NCBI GenBank assembly: GCA_026873275.1
Contig: JANTUC010000016.1
Span: 868,001 to 932,000, forward strand
Reading direction: 5' to 3'
Length of the DNA stretch: 64,000 bases
Source of the DNA: Pseudopithomyces maydicus
Taxonomy: Eukaryota; Ascomycota; Dothideomycetes; Pleosporales; Didymosphaeriaceae
Shown here: in pieces, positions 1-11,834 of the stretch
Layout of the letters: each line of letters starts with the position of its first letter
Position numbering within the stretch: position 1 is the stretch's first letter
The notes under the pieces: generated by a model
What the model saw: the letters and a program-made list of their open reading frames with translations, nothing else
What the model was told of the DNA's origin: nothing
The model's database searches: none
Made by a program: the position numbers and the translations under genes

Positions 1-1822
1 AACGACGACCTGGTTCTAAACTTAGGCTTGAAGGAGCTCCCACTGAGGACGGAAGAAACCCCAGGAAGTGTAGGAGTGAAATAAGGCTGTCGAGCAGTGG
101 GATCGTCTAAGGGATGAAGCAAGTAGCCAAACTCGGCCTCCAATCTGGGTTCTGACTCCTTATCCCACAGACTGTTAGCCGGCAGCTTGCTGGGCTTGTA
201 AGGAGAACCAGGTTTGTCAACCAATGCGGAGGCCATCTCGGTAATGTGTGCTTGGGTACCCTGCATTCGTTTCGCGATAGCGTCTGACTGTAGGGGCTGG
301 CTTTCGCTCTCGCCTATAGAGAGTGACCATCGTCCTAATTTTGCTTCACGTAATTTGTAATCCACGGCTTCTTTCTCGAGAGCGACTGGAACGAAATGGC
401 TCTGGTCCGAAGGAACACCACTGCGGTCAACAGTAGCGTCCATGGCTCGAAACGGCATCATCTTCAACAGACAGCGTTCTGCTTCTGCAACAGTATCCTT
501 GTCCAAGCCTCGAATGATGATCTAATCCGGTCAGTCACAATGCGAATTTTTTGGCAACAGAGAAAGACAACGTACTGAATCGGTAGCACGCTGAAGATAG
601 GCTCCTGTTAACGCGGCCACTTCTCGCAAAACGTGGTCTGGAAATACATTGTCCAGGGAGGGCTCAGCGCCAGAGACTGTATCGAGAGAGGGTAACCATG
701 ATTTAAGTTGAAACCGGCGGACCTCGGTCGATTGCAAGAGCTCTTCTACGTCGTCTGCCGCATACTCTGCCGCATGCTTGTCGGCGGTTATCCGCAAGAC
801 CTTGTCCACAGCGCTTATTTCGAGCTTAGCTATTCTTGCCTTCCCGACTCGGTCCAGTGCCGTTTCGTGGGCTATTCACATGTCAACAATGCGTAAGGGA
901 GAAGAAGGGGTAAAAACTTCATACCTCCTGCAGTGAGCAATGCGAGCTGCCAGTCCTTCAATATCAACTCGATCTCACCAGCAGCCTCGAGTTCCTCTAG
1001 CGTCTCCAGCCGCCACACATCACGCAAGATCTGGTCGACCAGCAAGTGCTTGCCGATGGGGATGGGTCTGCGCTTGTGCGGTTTCTGCGACGGGTGGACG
1101 GCTAGAGTGGGCAAGCGCCTGTTAATCTGGGTGATCCCAGGAGTCCACTCAGAGCGCTCAGCAGGCCGCTTCGACTTGCGTTGCAGCTCACGCAGCCCCT
1201 CCATAACCTGGGTAGCTACCCTGTCCTTTTCCACGTTCTTCTTGACGGAGTAGTAGTGCGAAAGTTGAGCACCAGTGAAGCCTCGGAAGAGGAGGTTGGA
1301 AAGATTGACGTAGACGGCGTGGCTCACGAAATGTCCTTCGTCCAAGCTGGCATCTGTTTTTGTAGCTTTGCGGCGTAACTTGTCGAGCTGGTGCACCACC
1401 TCGTCGGGCGTGGCTGGTGCCTCGTCTCCAATAGCCTCGGCCAAGTTTAAGAGTGGTTGTTCCCGCGAAAGATCGGTCGGAGCTGCATTCTCGTCTGGGT
1501 TTTCCGTTTTCTGGTCACCGCCCAGCTCTTCCAAGACGATGATGGAGGCATCCTCGCCCAGCGCAGTGGTACCGTCGAGGCGGGCTGTCGTCTCACGGAT
1601 GGCGCGACCTTTTCTTCTGCGCACCCGGCCGAGGGGGTGTTCGCTCAGCTTTGGGCGGGCCTGGTCGGGAGGAAAGGATTCGTCGAATGCATCGTGCCGG
1701 CGAGTGGACGACGAGAAGGCGGCGGGCGGCGGGCGGCGAGACAGAAGCGATAGGCGCGGGCGGGCAAGGGTCAGCTCGCACCGCAGGCAGACGAAGGCAT
1801 TGGAGGCGCGCGGTGCAAGCAT
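1..1822 (-). CDS. SLS1: SLS1-like mitochondrial inner-membrane protein (3' end cut by window edge)
   Basis: Fungal Sls1 is a mitochondrial inner-membrane protein that links mitochondrial transcription to translation. Exons read on the minus strand: 1822-925, 871-576 and 521 to the window edge. The introns (872-924 and 522-575) have GT-AG ends. I start at the Met at 1822 (MLAPRASNAFVCLRC) because it opens a basic, Ser/Arg-rich presequence; an in-frame Met lies 38 codons upstream. The tract LVDQILRDVWRLETLEELE followed by ILKDWQLALL is typical of the Sls1 N-terminal region. After intron 1 the LRITADKHAAEYAADDVEE and IIIRGLDKDTV stretches fit the KH-like repeats. The second splice joins TDS to IIIRG exactly where a stop would otherwise occur. 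The protein runs off the left edge, so the C-terminus is unseen. Confidence 0.85.
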
Positions 1823-2055
1823 GGAGAGGGGGAAACTGGCGGTCGATGTGCAGCTGTCGATGTACGTACCGGCCCGTGTCGAGGAGAGGGAAATTGTGCT
1901 GACCGCCTGCAGCCCTACCGATTCTGCCAACGCCAACTCACGTGCCTGGCGCGTCGCCCCACCCAGGTCATGTCATTCATCCATCTCAATTGACATGGGT
2001 GGACGTTCATTAGATACTACTATGTATATGTGTATATGTACGGGTATAAGTGTTT

Positions 2056-3268
2056 TCATATGGGCAGTCTCCAGCTGCACAGGTCTTCCCGGATCTCGAA
2101 TTCATCCACCTCATGGTGAGGCTTTCGCCGCTCCCGCTTGGCCTCGGCTTGCATCTGATGGGCCTGCTGCTCCAGACTCCGTCGCCCGCTCTTTGCGTCG
2201 CCAGGCCGCAACGTCTCGTGTGACTTTCGCAGTATGCTACTGCCCTTGCGCGAATCTCCCTCGCTCATGGAGCCGCTGCTGTCGCCGTTCACGAACCTGA
2301 TGCGCGCGGGCTTGTCGTACGGTTGCTCGCGGTCCCCCCACCCGTCGCCGCCCGAGAAGATGTCCTCGATGCACTCGTCTGCTTTGAGCTCACCCGGCTG
2401 CGCTGACCAGTAGGCTGCCAGCGTTCGCCGGTACATGTCCTGCAGCTCTCCGGCCTCGCGTGATCCAGCATTGAGCGACGGTGTTGCTGCAATTGCGTTA
2501 GTAGTGCTTGGCTGTGCCGTATAGAGGACACATACTGCCTGCATCCTCCGCGTCGCCCTGCTCGCCCGACACAATTCCGGCGATGCCGCTGAACACTTGC
2601 GCCGTCTTCAGCGCCGGTGCCACAAAGTTCCTATCGCCCTCGATCTGGCGCATAAAGATGCTAATCTTGAGCGTGCTGTTGATCTTGCTGTTCTGCATGA
2701 GATATCTCCGCGTGACGCCTGGCTCTTCCCCATCCACTGTCCTGTTCATCTCGCTCTGCTCCACGTACTCGGCCAGGTTAAGCTTGACGTTACCCAGCGT
2801 GATGCGCTCAGGCTTCACCCCGCCTGTGTATTCCTGTATGACCTCGAACTCCACGAAGCTCTCCTGCAACATGCCACTCTTGTCCACAACCATCTTGACC
2901 GGCAGTCTGGTCTCGTAGTCATAGCTGACTTTGTGGTCTTTGATCGGACACTTGTCGGTGCGACCGCGGTGCTCCGCCGCCGTCGAGTGTGGGAGGTGCC
3001 ATTTCACGAACGAGTGGCCGGACACAAGTGGGACGTTGTTGAGGTCGATGACCTGCGGCGATCATTAACCCAGTACCTGCACACTGGACGAGGGCTCCTC
3101 ACCCGCAAATGCAGCTCGAACTTGGGCTGCGCATTTGTCAGCCAAACAGTACTCCGCTGTGGGAGGGGTCTCTTCTTACGCGGCGGTTCTTGGGCACTGC
3201 AATGGTGAGCGTTTGCGTCGCGAAGGCGACAGAGCGCTTAAGAGACATTCCTCACCGAAGGCTTGCAT
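2056..3268 (-). CDS. NT-C2 domain protein (EEIG1/EHBP1-type)
   Basis: About 333 residues. The N-terminal C2 domain is of the EEIG1/EHBP1 type (NT-C2), thought to bind membranes. Exons on the minus strand: 3268-3256 (13 nt), 3196-3180 (17 nt), 3126-3103 (24 nt), 3052-2536 and 2486-2056. The three tiny exons spell MQAFVPKNRR, PKFELHLR and then VIDLNNVPLV, the usual opening of this fungal family, which is why I trust them. The tract SGHSFVKWHLPHSTAAEHRG followed by RTDK is the family signature. The last intron (2487-2535) has GTATGT and TACTAAC signals. The C-terminal third is acidic then basic and ends in REDLCSWRLPI. It is divergently placed to TAD1 with a short shared promoter (3269-3480). 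Its cellular role in filamentous fungi is not established. Confidence 0.85.
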
Positions 3269-3480
3269 GGTGAAGGAAAGGAGGGCAGCTGCTGCCGGCT
3301 ATAACAGTGTCACTATCAGCAGTGCTGAGGTCTGACGGCGGGTGGCACGCATGCGGTGGTGAATGCATGCACGCACGCTCGGACATTTTCTCCACTAAAC
3401 TCCGACACCAGCCCCAGACGTTGGCAGTTTAACCTTCACTAATCAAGAACACCGACCATGGTTCCCCCTCGAACAGCAGC

Positions 3481-4972
3481 ATGACCCCCATCCAGACGCA
3501 GTCGCCGACTGCGTGCTCGCAGCCTTCCGCCAGCTTCCCGATAAGCGCAAGCCTCGTCCGGAATCCGACGCAACTCGTGAATGGGTGCCGCTCGCCGGAA
3601 TCGTGCTAGCCGATAACGGTACAAAATCCTCCCAAGCGTCCGCCTTCATGCTGTGTAAGCTGATGCTTATCGTCTAGCGAAGATGGTTTGCTTTCCTGCG
3701 TTTCGCTGGGGTAAGTGGGTCCACTTTGATCGCCGTGCAGCTTGCATTCACACCTTGGCAAATGTGCCGAAAGTAGTATGCCATCACGTGGTCGTGTACC
3801 TGGACACGTGCATGTAGTTTTGAAGAGACGAAACGCAATTGCATATTATGTCTTGAGAAGCGTGTCTAACAGAGGTCAGAACTGGCATGAAGTGTCTCCC
3901 CTCTACCAAACTGCCCTTGGCTCATGGCAATGCCCTCCATGACTGGCATGCCGAAGTACTTGCCATCCGAGCTTTCAATCGTTTCCTGCTGGACGAGCTA
4001 CTGGCCACACTCTCCTCTCCACATCCAGACTCCGCCTTTCTCCGTCTGAGACCCGTAGAAGAACGAACAGCCACCGAACCCCAGCCCTACGCCTTGAGAG
4101 AAGATGTCCAAATCCACATGTACTGCTCTGAAGCCCCCTGCGGTGATGCCAGCATGGAGCTCACCATGTCTCTCCAAGAAGATGCCACGCCGTGGACCAG
4201 TCCCGTTCCAACAGTGACCTCCGACACGCAGTCCATGTCTGACGGGCCGGTTCCATCAGCGTTGAGAGGCCGCTCACATTTCTCCCACCTCGGTCTCGTC
4301 CGTTGCAAACCATCCCGCCCCGATGCCCCGATGACTTATTCCAAGTCTTGTACCGACAAGCTCTCTCTCACCCAAGCAACCTCTCTTCTTTCCGGCCTAA
4401 CGTCACTACTCATATCACCCAGGAACGCCTATCTTCGCACGATCACACTACCTGAATCTCAAAATGTACCCGCAGCCTGCGAGCGTGCCTTCTCCCCATC
4501 TGGGAGGATGAAACCTGCTTTCCAAGCCTGGAGCGAAGGCCCGGGTTACGAAGGCGGTTATCGCTGGAATTCCTTTGACATTCTCAGCACAACCCGGGAA
4601 TTTACTTGGAGCAGGAGGATGGTTCCGCCTCACCTGAAAGCAACCTCTAGTAATCTGAGCGCCGTATGGACGCCCTCATGGCAGGAAACGCTCATCGGTG
4701 GAGCTTTGCAGGGGCGGAAGCAATTCGATCCACGGGGTGCGAGCGCGATATGCAGGCGGAGTATGTGGAGGACGGCAGTGCAGATTGCGGCAACAATCGG
4801 GCTGCCTGCTTTGATCCAAGCTCTCGATCAACAATCTTATAAGCGCGTGAAGGATGGGGAGATGCTGGACGCCAGGAGGAAAGTCAAGCGCGAGGTGAAG
4901 CGTGAGGCGCTGCAGGGTTGGGTGAAGAACAGCGGCGACGATGATTTCAGTGTCGAGGTTGGGAAAACATAA
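3481..4972 (+). CDS. TAD1: tRNA-specific adenosine deaminase TAD1 (one-base frame break near start)
   Basis: ADAR-type deaminase that converts adenosine 37 to inosine in tRNA-Ala. Exons: 3481-3618, 3683-3710 and 3880-4972, giving about 419 residues. The zinc-binding and catalytic HAE motif is in LHDWHAEVLAIRAFN and the second zinc site is in CSEAPCGDASMEL. The A_deamin core continues through SCTDKLSLTQATSLL and FDPRGASAICRRSMW. Intron 2 (3711-3879, 169 nt) joins CVSLG to TGMKCLP. The ATG at 3481 is out of frame with the conserved exon by one base. Adding a single C to the C5 run at 3485-3489 gives MTPHPDAVADCVLAAF, which matches the family start, so I read this as a missing base. An unseen upstream exon is the alternative. 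The gene converges on the Rad51-like gene with only 48 bp between stop codons. Confidence 0.85.
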
Positions 4973-5020
4973 CCAGCCATTTGTGATAATCATGCTCAGC
5001 CTTGTTTTGAATAGATCTTT

Positions 5021-6772
5021 TCACCATGTCACGTCCTGTACACCTCGCTCACCGTGCACAAACGTCCCCCAATCACCGCCTTTCCCACCCCACCGATCAA
5101 ACAAAACTTCTGCTACGCACACCATTTTAACACCTAGTCGCACATTCTTCACCATCCTACCATCCACATAAACCGCATTTGCATCATTCTTGCTCCACGG
5201 CATCCTCTCCACCATCAACCCCATATCCAGATACGGTGCCAGAAACCCAAGCAGGACCGGCACATTCCTATTCGCCATGAAGATGGACGGCGGTGGAGCG
5301 GGCTGCTGGCGGATCTTATTATTCGAATTGGGTGCACTGATAGGAGTTTTGGGGAGGATACTCGGGTTCGAGATGACAGTGTGGAGGTTGTGAGTACGAG
5401 TCAGGTGGGAGAGGGTGAGGAGAAAGGAGGATGTCAGTGCGTGCGCTGTTCGTCGTTAGTCGTTGAGCGGCGAAATGTATAGTCCCTGCGTATGTAATTA
5501 CCTTGTGTGTAGTCCTTTTTCATGAGCGGACTGATGACGTGTGCGAGATTGTCAATGAATAAGAAGGTGGGTTTCTTGAGCGGTGCGTCTGCTTCTGGGG
5601 GTTGTCTTGGGGGGTTTCTCCTTCTGGCGATTCTACGGGGGACTCCCAGGGCGGTGATGATACGATGATACGATCGTCTGCGCCATCGACGAAGAGGATC
5701 TCGTCTTCGTCGATCGGTGGTAAGTCTTCTAGGGGTGTGAGGGATGATGTGCCTGTAGCGACTGGCTCGTCATCGAACAGCAGCTCATCCTCGTCATCGC
5801 TGTCGGCAACAAAGGTCCGCTTCGGGATCTCCTTCTGCTTCTCCACATCTTGCTCTTTGGGTGGATCTTCAAGGGGTTGGTTCATCGTATCGAGTCCCCC
5901 TTTCGGTGGTTCTTCTGCAGGTTCATCATTCGTGGGAAGTACTTCCGTAGGATGTGGCTTCCGTCCCTCGAGCTCATCCCTCACTTCGCCCACTGCCTCC
6001 ATGACACCGACCAGATCAAAAGCCCGCATAATTCTCACCCTCTCTAACAACGCCGCGGCAACATCTTCGGCGCTCCGGGCTGCCCCATCAGTGCCCTGTA
6101 GAAAGCGCTCCAACAGTCCCGGATCGTCCCGCAACCGAGCAAACAGAGCGACATACAGTTTCAGCACATCGAAATTACCGGTAGTATCGACCACCGCAAC
6201 GGTATTCCGGATACCCTTCAACAGGTACTCCGCCACAAGCGACATGCACATCTAAATCTCATCAGCTCACATGCTCACCTCATCTCCCGATCACCCACTT
6301 CCTCCCCCACCCGATCTCAAAAGCAAAACAAAACAAAACAAATCGAAATAAATTCACCACCAAACACACACACTCACACACACACACTCACCTCACCTCC
6401 CCCACCCCCAACCTCACCCCAAACACCCACCACCTTCCCCCCTTCCAACCCTCCCCCCAGCGCCCCATCCACACTCCCCGACCCCGTATTCACCGCTCCC
6501 CCGTGTTTCACCGTCGCACTGGTCACCCCCCTGACCACGCCGCCGTATACTTTGCCCAACTCTCCATCCGTCACAAGCGCGCTCGCTAGCAACGGCTCCG
6601 CAGACCGGACGGCCGACATTGCGTCATCGGCAATCTCCAGCAGGGCGGCCGGGCGACGACTGAGTTTCGTCAGCTCGCGTGGTGCGAAACAAGGCGGGCG
6701 TGCAGGGGAGAGAGAACTAAGGAGGTGGGTAGGTGTGGCGCTGCGGAGGTGTACAGTAGGTATGTACTGCAT
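5021..6772 (-). CDS. Rad51/RecA-like ATPase family protein with degenerate Walker A
   Basis: Likely a Rad51-paralogue-type DNA repair protein of about 518 residues. Exons on the minus strand: 6772-6392, 6251-5502 and 5445-5021. The motif VNTGSGSVDGALGGGLEGG followed by KVVGVWGE is the strand and turn before a RecA-type P-loop. After splicing the loop reads GEVGGGGGEM, so the usual Lys-Thr is missing. A Walker-B-like FLFIDNLAHVI follows, and the C-terminus has VISNPS and NRNVPVLLGFLAPYLDMGL. The middle (SDDEDELLFDDE) is acidic and low-complexity. The frame changes just before APLKKPTFLFIDN. One extra C in the C5/C6 runs (plus-strand G runs 5597-5601 or 5609-5614) joins the frames; a 77-nt intron at 5595-5671 would also fit but has weak signals. 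The start at 6772 is uncertain. Confidence 0.6.
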
Positions 6773-7697
6773 GGTACGGTAGGTCCAGTAGCGACCATGT
6801 GCTTAGCGGACTTTCTCAATGCGGAAAAGCATGCCAGGGCAAAAGCAAGAACCATGCACGCACGCGGATTCGGGATCGCGGCGCCTGGAAGCCAACTCCG
6901 GGCTGCTTGTTACGAATCAATATATTGGGGGAGCTGCTGGCACCCGGTAGTTGAGGGCAGCGGGCGGCCAGGTGCATGACGTTATGAACTTTGACGGGGC
7001 GTGCATGGATTGCATCCAGCTTTCTGGAACGTGGCTTGCAGTGGTGAGCGTCAGCTCGTGTGTAGCTGAAGTGTATCTCGGTACCTGCATTAGGAGCAAA
7101 GTCAGAGCCTGGGTCGATCTGTCGATCGCAGCGCGTGCCGTGACCGACAGAGACTTCGTGTGCATATGTTGGTTCCTGGCTGGGGACGTCATCGTGACCC
7201 AAGAAGATGGTCGGTTTTCATGATGATTTCCATTGAGCTACAAACTCCTCCGCCCGTGGTCCAGAACCGAATCGAATAGGTGATCTCGCGCCAACAGACC
7301 GGCCATTAAAGCTGATTAAGAAAAAAAAACAGAACCCATAACGTCAAGGAAAAAAGTGGTGTTTTGCCCGTGTGGTATGCTTTCCCGTTCGCCCGTAACG
7401 ACTCTTCTCGAGCGCCTGTTCACCTCCCCCAAAATGTACATCCTCCAAATTTAGACCGCATCTGCCTTCCAATGCTATCATGCTGTCCCAGTCTCGCTGT
7501 GGCATTTCCAACTTACTACCGGAGCAATGTACTTCGGCTTGTATATGCCCCAGGGGCGTGCTCTTGTTTTGTCCTGATGATGGGAGAAATCAATGGTGCC
7601 TGGCCTGATGTGTGGTCTCGGCGCAGGACTTGTAGATGATGGATGTCATTATGGATTTCGAGTCAAAAATGGGGTATCCAACTCCGTTGTACAATGT
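6773..7697. other. Intergenic, 925 bp
   Basis: Upstream region of the Rad51-like gene and 3' side of the Pal1 gene. It holds a short GTACGGTAGGT-type low-complexity patch near 6745-6790 and an A-rich run at about 7319-7330. I see no gene; the short ORFs on both strands lack family motifs. Confidence 0.6.
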
Positions 7698-9589
7698 TTA
7701 GGTCGGGCGCTCGGGTCGTGGTCGTCGACCACCCTTCAAACTCTTGACACGGTTCAAAAATCCACCACCGACCTGCGGCTTCGACTCGTTGGGAGAGCCG
7801 GCGCTTTCTGCTGTCAAAGCACGCGTCAAAGGATTGCGTCCTCCTGGGGAAACGGGTGAATTGACGCCTTCCTGCTGGGCTACGTTAATAGCGGCACCCT
7901 TCTTCTCGTAAGCCTCATCGTAGTTGTCAAAGAATGGGTTCCTCTCGTTGGCTTTGTTGCTTGTCAGGGTACCTCCTGTAGTCAAGGGCCCCTGAGGGCT
8001 TTGGCCACTGCCATATCGAGCCTCAGGAGAAGTGATTCGGGGGCGGTCGGCTCCATAGTCTCGTCGTGGTTGGTTAAGACCACGGAAGCGCTGAGCAATG
8101 GATTTCTTGCGCCCGAGACCGTTCTCTACAGCGGCCCTCTGTTCCGCCTGTGCTTGTTGAACAGCAGTGCGTGAAGCTGGTGCTCCATCCAAAAAGGTCG
8201 AAGTGCCCAAGCCGTAACTCTCGTCTCCGTGAACAATATCAGAGCGCTCCTTGGGACCGAAGGTCAACGAGCGCTCTTTCAGCTCTGGACGGGTCCAAGT
8301 ATTGGCGCCACCGAAATCGGTGAATCCCTCTGCACCCCTGCCGTGAATTTTGTCCAAGTCAATCTTGTCGTTTACCGGGCCTGATCCACCAAGAGCATTG
8401 TTTGCCGAACCCTCAGGGAAGGCGTGCATAGGAGCGCGCTTGTCCTTCTCGCGGTTACGGTGGGGCTGCACGGCATCGTACGGACCATCGTGGTGAATCA
8501 TGCTCGGTCCGTAAATACCACTCACATCCAGCTTGTCGATGATGTCGAGACCATGCGGTTTACGGACTCTGGTCGAGCGAGACTTCGGATCGCGAGTGCG
8601 CTCATCACGGTCCCTGCGGCGCTCCCTGCGTCGGCGCTCTTCATTGGGGTCGAGCGAGCCCTTGTCAATCATCGAGGACTCGGAGTTGCGCCGGGGCCGC
8701 CTGCTGGGCTCCCTCCTGTCACTGTAGTCCCTCCTGTGAGGGCTGCCGCGTGGCGGCTCTCGTCGAGAACCAGGAGGTCGTGGCGGCCCACGAGGACCGC
8801 GGGATCGATCGTCACGGCGGTCGTCACGGCGGTCGTCGCGTCGGTCATCACGGCGGTCATCGCGGCGGTCATCGCGTCGGTCGTCTCGACGATCATCTCG
8901 GCGGTCGTCTCGGCGGTCGTCTCGGCGCCTCTCTCTGTCATCCTCGTCTGAACGCGACGGGCGGTGACCCGAGTTGGGATGGGTGCCGCTGCGCGGAGGC
9001 GGGCCGCGTGGTGGCGGGGCACGCTTCTTCTCGCCATCGTCAAGGGTGAGATTGTCCTGTTGCAGCGACGGATAATTAGAAAATCTGCTCGCAAAACGCC
9101 TGAAGCGGTCCATTGGATGCGGCGCTGGGGAGATGCACTAGACAGGCGAGATGGCATGGATTATACCAAGGCCCGGCTGGTGCAACGCAGCACAATGACT
9201 TTGTGGCGGAGGGGACAGGGACGTACAAAGAGATCGCGGGCGTCACCGCCAAAGGAGGCTTTCTTGGGCGAGTCCTTCATGGTGGCGCTCATGTCTATCA
9301 ATTGGGCCTCTTTGTTGAATTCGGCCTCGAAGGTCTGCAGGAAGGGGTTGCGGGACATGGGCCGACTGCCTGCACTCGAGGGGGTCTGCAGGGCGGGCGA
9401 AGGGAAGCCGGGCGAGGTGGCTCTGTTGCGGAACGGGTTGTTCGAGTTGAGTTCGAGCGACAGGCCGGGAGAGGGGCGGCGGTCTGCGTGTACAAATAGG
9501 GGAGGTTAGCTGGCGGGTACGTCGTCACGGCGTGGGCAGATGAAACAGGCGATAAGGAGCGTACCAGGCATTGACGGCTCAGCAAACAT
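7698..9589 (-). CDS. Pal1 cell-morphology family protein
   Basis: Pal1-family protein (S. pombe Pal1 works at growth sites and endocytic patches). About 546 residues. Exons on the minus strand: 9589-9565, 9483-9227 and 9056-7698. The start could be MFAEPSMP at 9589 or the inner Met at 9571 (MPDRRPSPGLSLELNS); the latter resembles the usual family start. The N-terminus carries two NPF motifs (NNPFRNR and MSRNPFLQTF), typical endocytic EH-domain ligands. The Pal1 core is clear: KPHGLDIIDKLDVSGIYG, MIHHDGPYDAVQPHRNR, APMHAFPEGSANNALGG. A further NPF is in ERNPFFDNYDEA. Between the N-terminus and core lies about ten copies of RRDD encoded by a 12-nt minisatellite. The splice DLF|DNLTLDD at 9227/9056 follows a CTAAT branch site. 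Divergent to MED31. Confidence 0.88.
8808..8930. repeat. 12-nt minisatellite encoding RRDD repeats in Pal1
   Basis: About ten tandem copies of a 12-nt unit resembling CGGTCGTCACGG on the plus strand, read on the minus strand as RRDD. The units differ at third positions (cac, cgc, tct, cat variants), so the array is not freshly expanded. It lies inside the Pal1-like coding exon and keeps the frame. Confidence 0.9.
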
Positions 9590-10703
9590 GATGGTGCGGC
9601 TACTGGCCAACCCTGGGCGATGGGTCCAATCACGCTCGGCAGCCGGGGTTGCGGACAGGATTGCGCTGGGCGAGCGAGGTTTGTATGTGCTGGCTTGGGC
9701 GGGTGTGACGCAGGCGGTGAATCCTGCTGGCGGGGCGCACGGCTCTGCGGTGGGAGGGGGAGGCGTGCGAATAAGACTGGCAAATATGCTGGCGGAGGGC
9801 GGGCAGACGGACTGTCGGGCAGCTTGTGGGCGGTCGCAGGCCTGTTGCCGGGTGGAGCGCGTGTTCTCAAAGGCCGCGGTGCTGGTGGGCTCGGAGGGGG
9901 CTAGTGCATGCAGCGTAGAAAAGCAGCAGGCGATCAGCGCAGCAGCAGCAGAAGCAGCAGCACAGCACGGCACGGCACGGCGCAGCGCAGCGCAGGAGAG
10001 CAGCGATGGAGGACAGAAGGTGGAAAATGGGAGCCGTGGACAGGCGCGCAACAGCAGGCCAGCATGCGTAAATAGGTACTGGCTGGCTCCGCGCCGGGGC
10101 CAGGCCTGAGTTATGGCTCGCAGACAGCTGCAGGCACGGCTGGCCGACTGAGGGGAACTGTGCACTGTGGCGCCGCCGCTGATTTGACGCGCTGTGCCGA
10201 TTCTGTGCAAAATAGTCCGTACGAATTGAACTTTGGCTGTGGGGGAGCGAATAGCGCAGGGGTACCTGAGAGCCTGTCTGCTGCCAGCCAGGCCCAGCAG
10301 CCAGCTCCCAGACACGCCCGCCCTGGCCCTCGCCCGCCAGTGGCAGCGATCGGCGGCCGTTCCCCCAAAGCTAGCCAGCCACCACCACCGTCGGCTGCTG
10401 TGCCTTCGCGGCAGACACGCTGCCGGCACATACCTACATAGGTACGTCCTCTGCCTGCGTCGCCCTGCTCAACCACGGCTGCCCGGCGCACGGTTGCCCA
10501 TGGTCCGTAGGCTAATTCACCTCCAGCCCTCGAAGCGGCCTAGGCTAGCCGTCGTCCCCGCAAATTCCAGCAGACCCTGAAACACCCACCGAGAGCCTCA
10601 GCGAGCCCAGCACCCGGCCAGCCCAGCCCTTCGACCACCCGTGGGAGCCCACACGCGCTGCACCATCACCAGCATCGTCCGCATCCACGTCCGCGGGTCC
10701 AGA
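9590..10703. other. Divergent promoter region between Pal1 and MED31, 1.1 kb
   Basis: GC-rich shared upstream region. It includes a GCAGCAGCAGCAGAAGCAGCAGC-like patch around 9938-9962 and CGGCACGGCACGG/GCAGCGCAGCG short repeats around 9966-9990. Long ORFs on both strands here are compositional artefacts with no family motifs. No TATA box stands out. Confidence 0.6.
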
Positions 10704-11173
10704 ATGGCCGCCACCGACGCGTCTGACAGCCTCCCCCGCTACGCTGGCTTCTCGCGCTTCGAGCTCGAGCTCGAGGTCCGTCCGCCGTCCTCCGCCGCTC
10801 CTGGCCCACGTGCCGCCCCTATTCATCACTGACCGTGCCCTAGTTCGTCCAGTGCCTTGCCAATCCCGCCTATCTCAATTACCTTGCCCAGCAAAAGATT
10901 TTAGACAAGCCAGACTTTGTCGCCTACCTCGGCTACCTGCAGTACTTCAAGGAGCCGAAATACTCCAAATTTCTGCAGTGGGTGCCCACGCACCTTGATC
11001 CTTGGTAGCGTCTATGACTGATCATGTGCCGCAGCCATCCCGGCCCAACCCTCCGTGCCCTGGAGCTGCTCCAGCAGGACCGTTTCCGCGCCGAGATTGT
11101 GAACCCCAGCCTGTTCAACTACATGACCATGGAGGGCCTCAAGCACGCACTGCCTGCCCACACCAAGGACTGA
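10704..11173 (+). CDS. MED31: Mediator complex subunit 31 (Soh1)
   Basis: Subunit of the middle module of Mediator, which bridges activators and RNA polymerase II. Exons: 10704-10775, 10844-10977 and 11035-11173, giving 114 residues, a normal length for fungal Med31. The joined protein reads RYAGFSRFELELE, FVQCLANPAYLNYLAQQ, FVAYLGYLQYFKEPKYSKFL and HHPGPTLRALELLQQDRFR, which covers the whole conserved helical core. Both introns (68 and 57 nt) have GT-AG ends. The start at 10704 is the first in-frame ATG. The stop is at 11171-11173. A very secure call despite the small size. Confidence 0.95.
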
Positions 11174-11834
11174 CCTGTGGGCAGCACCATCCGCCGCCTG
11201 CCTGTCCAGTGGCTTTCTCTTCCCGCAGCAACGTGCGGCTACGCGCTTAGTCACTCCTCGCGCATGGACGGATCGCCATAGCGCCATGCCCAGCGCTATT
11301 GACGGAACTCTGGGCCTGTCTGAGCTACCTACCTCTATCAGCAGGGAATTCCATCGCTAAATGTCTGTAAATGATAGAAGACGGTCGAGCATGACGTGGG
11401 GTTGCAGAGGCCGTGAAGCAGCTTGTTTCTGCTTGTCAATCGCTAGCCGTGCTCAGTTCTACAAACATGGTACCAGATGCATTTGAACGTGTCATTTCGT
11501 TATGAAACCATGGTTTATCATGTTTGAACAGAACACAGGGGTTGCATGTGGGTATCACGCATCCTATAGCATTGTATTACCTCGCTACTGTAGTTTCCGT
11601 CTCCCGTGCTATATTTGACATGCGATGCAATGCTTTTTCCGTAACATGGCAATCGTGAACTGCAGGGCAACCCTCGCATCGTCCGAGTCTCGGCTCCAGA
11701 TAGCACGATGACACGTGACCATCGGTGGTCTAGCTCCGCCCCACGTCAGTGTGCCTGCGGCGTCGCAATCGGAAGATAGCTTGACATCAGGGTGCCCTTT
11801 TCGCCTTACCCCTCTTGATTGCCACCCTTTCACT
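11174..11834. other. Intergenic, 661 bp
   Basis: 3' side of MED31 and upstream region of the TBC-domain gene. I see no gene, RNA motif or repeat in it. Confidence 0.6.

Noticed and set aside
5595..5671. A 77-nt intron in the Rad51-like gene instead of a missing base
   Set aside because: It fits the frame arithmetic and has GT-AG ends, but lacks a branch site and would remove a natural-looking coding stretch. Adding one C is simpler given the pattern elsewhere. Not excluded.
8424..8951. 175-codon plus-strand ORF opposite Pal1
   Set aside because: Its composition is the mirror of the RRDD repeat and Arg-rich exon; it has no motif.
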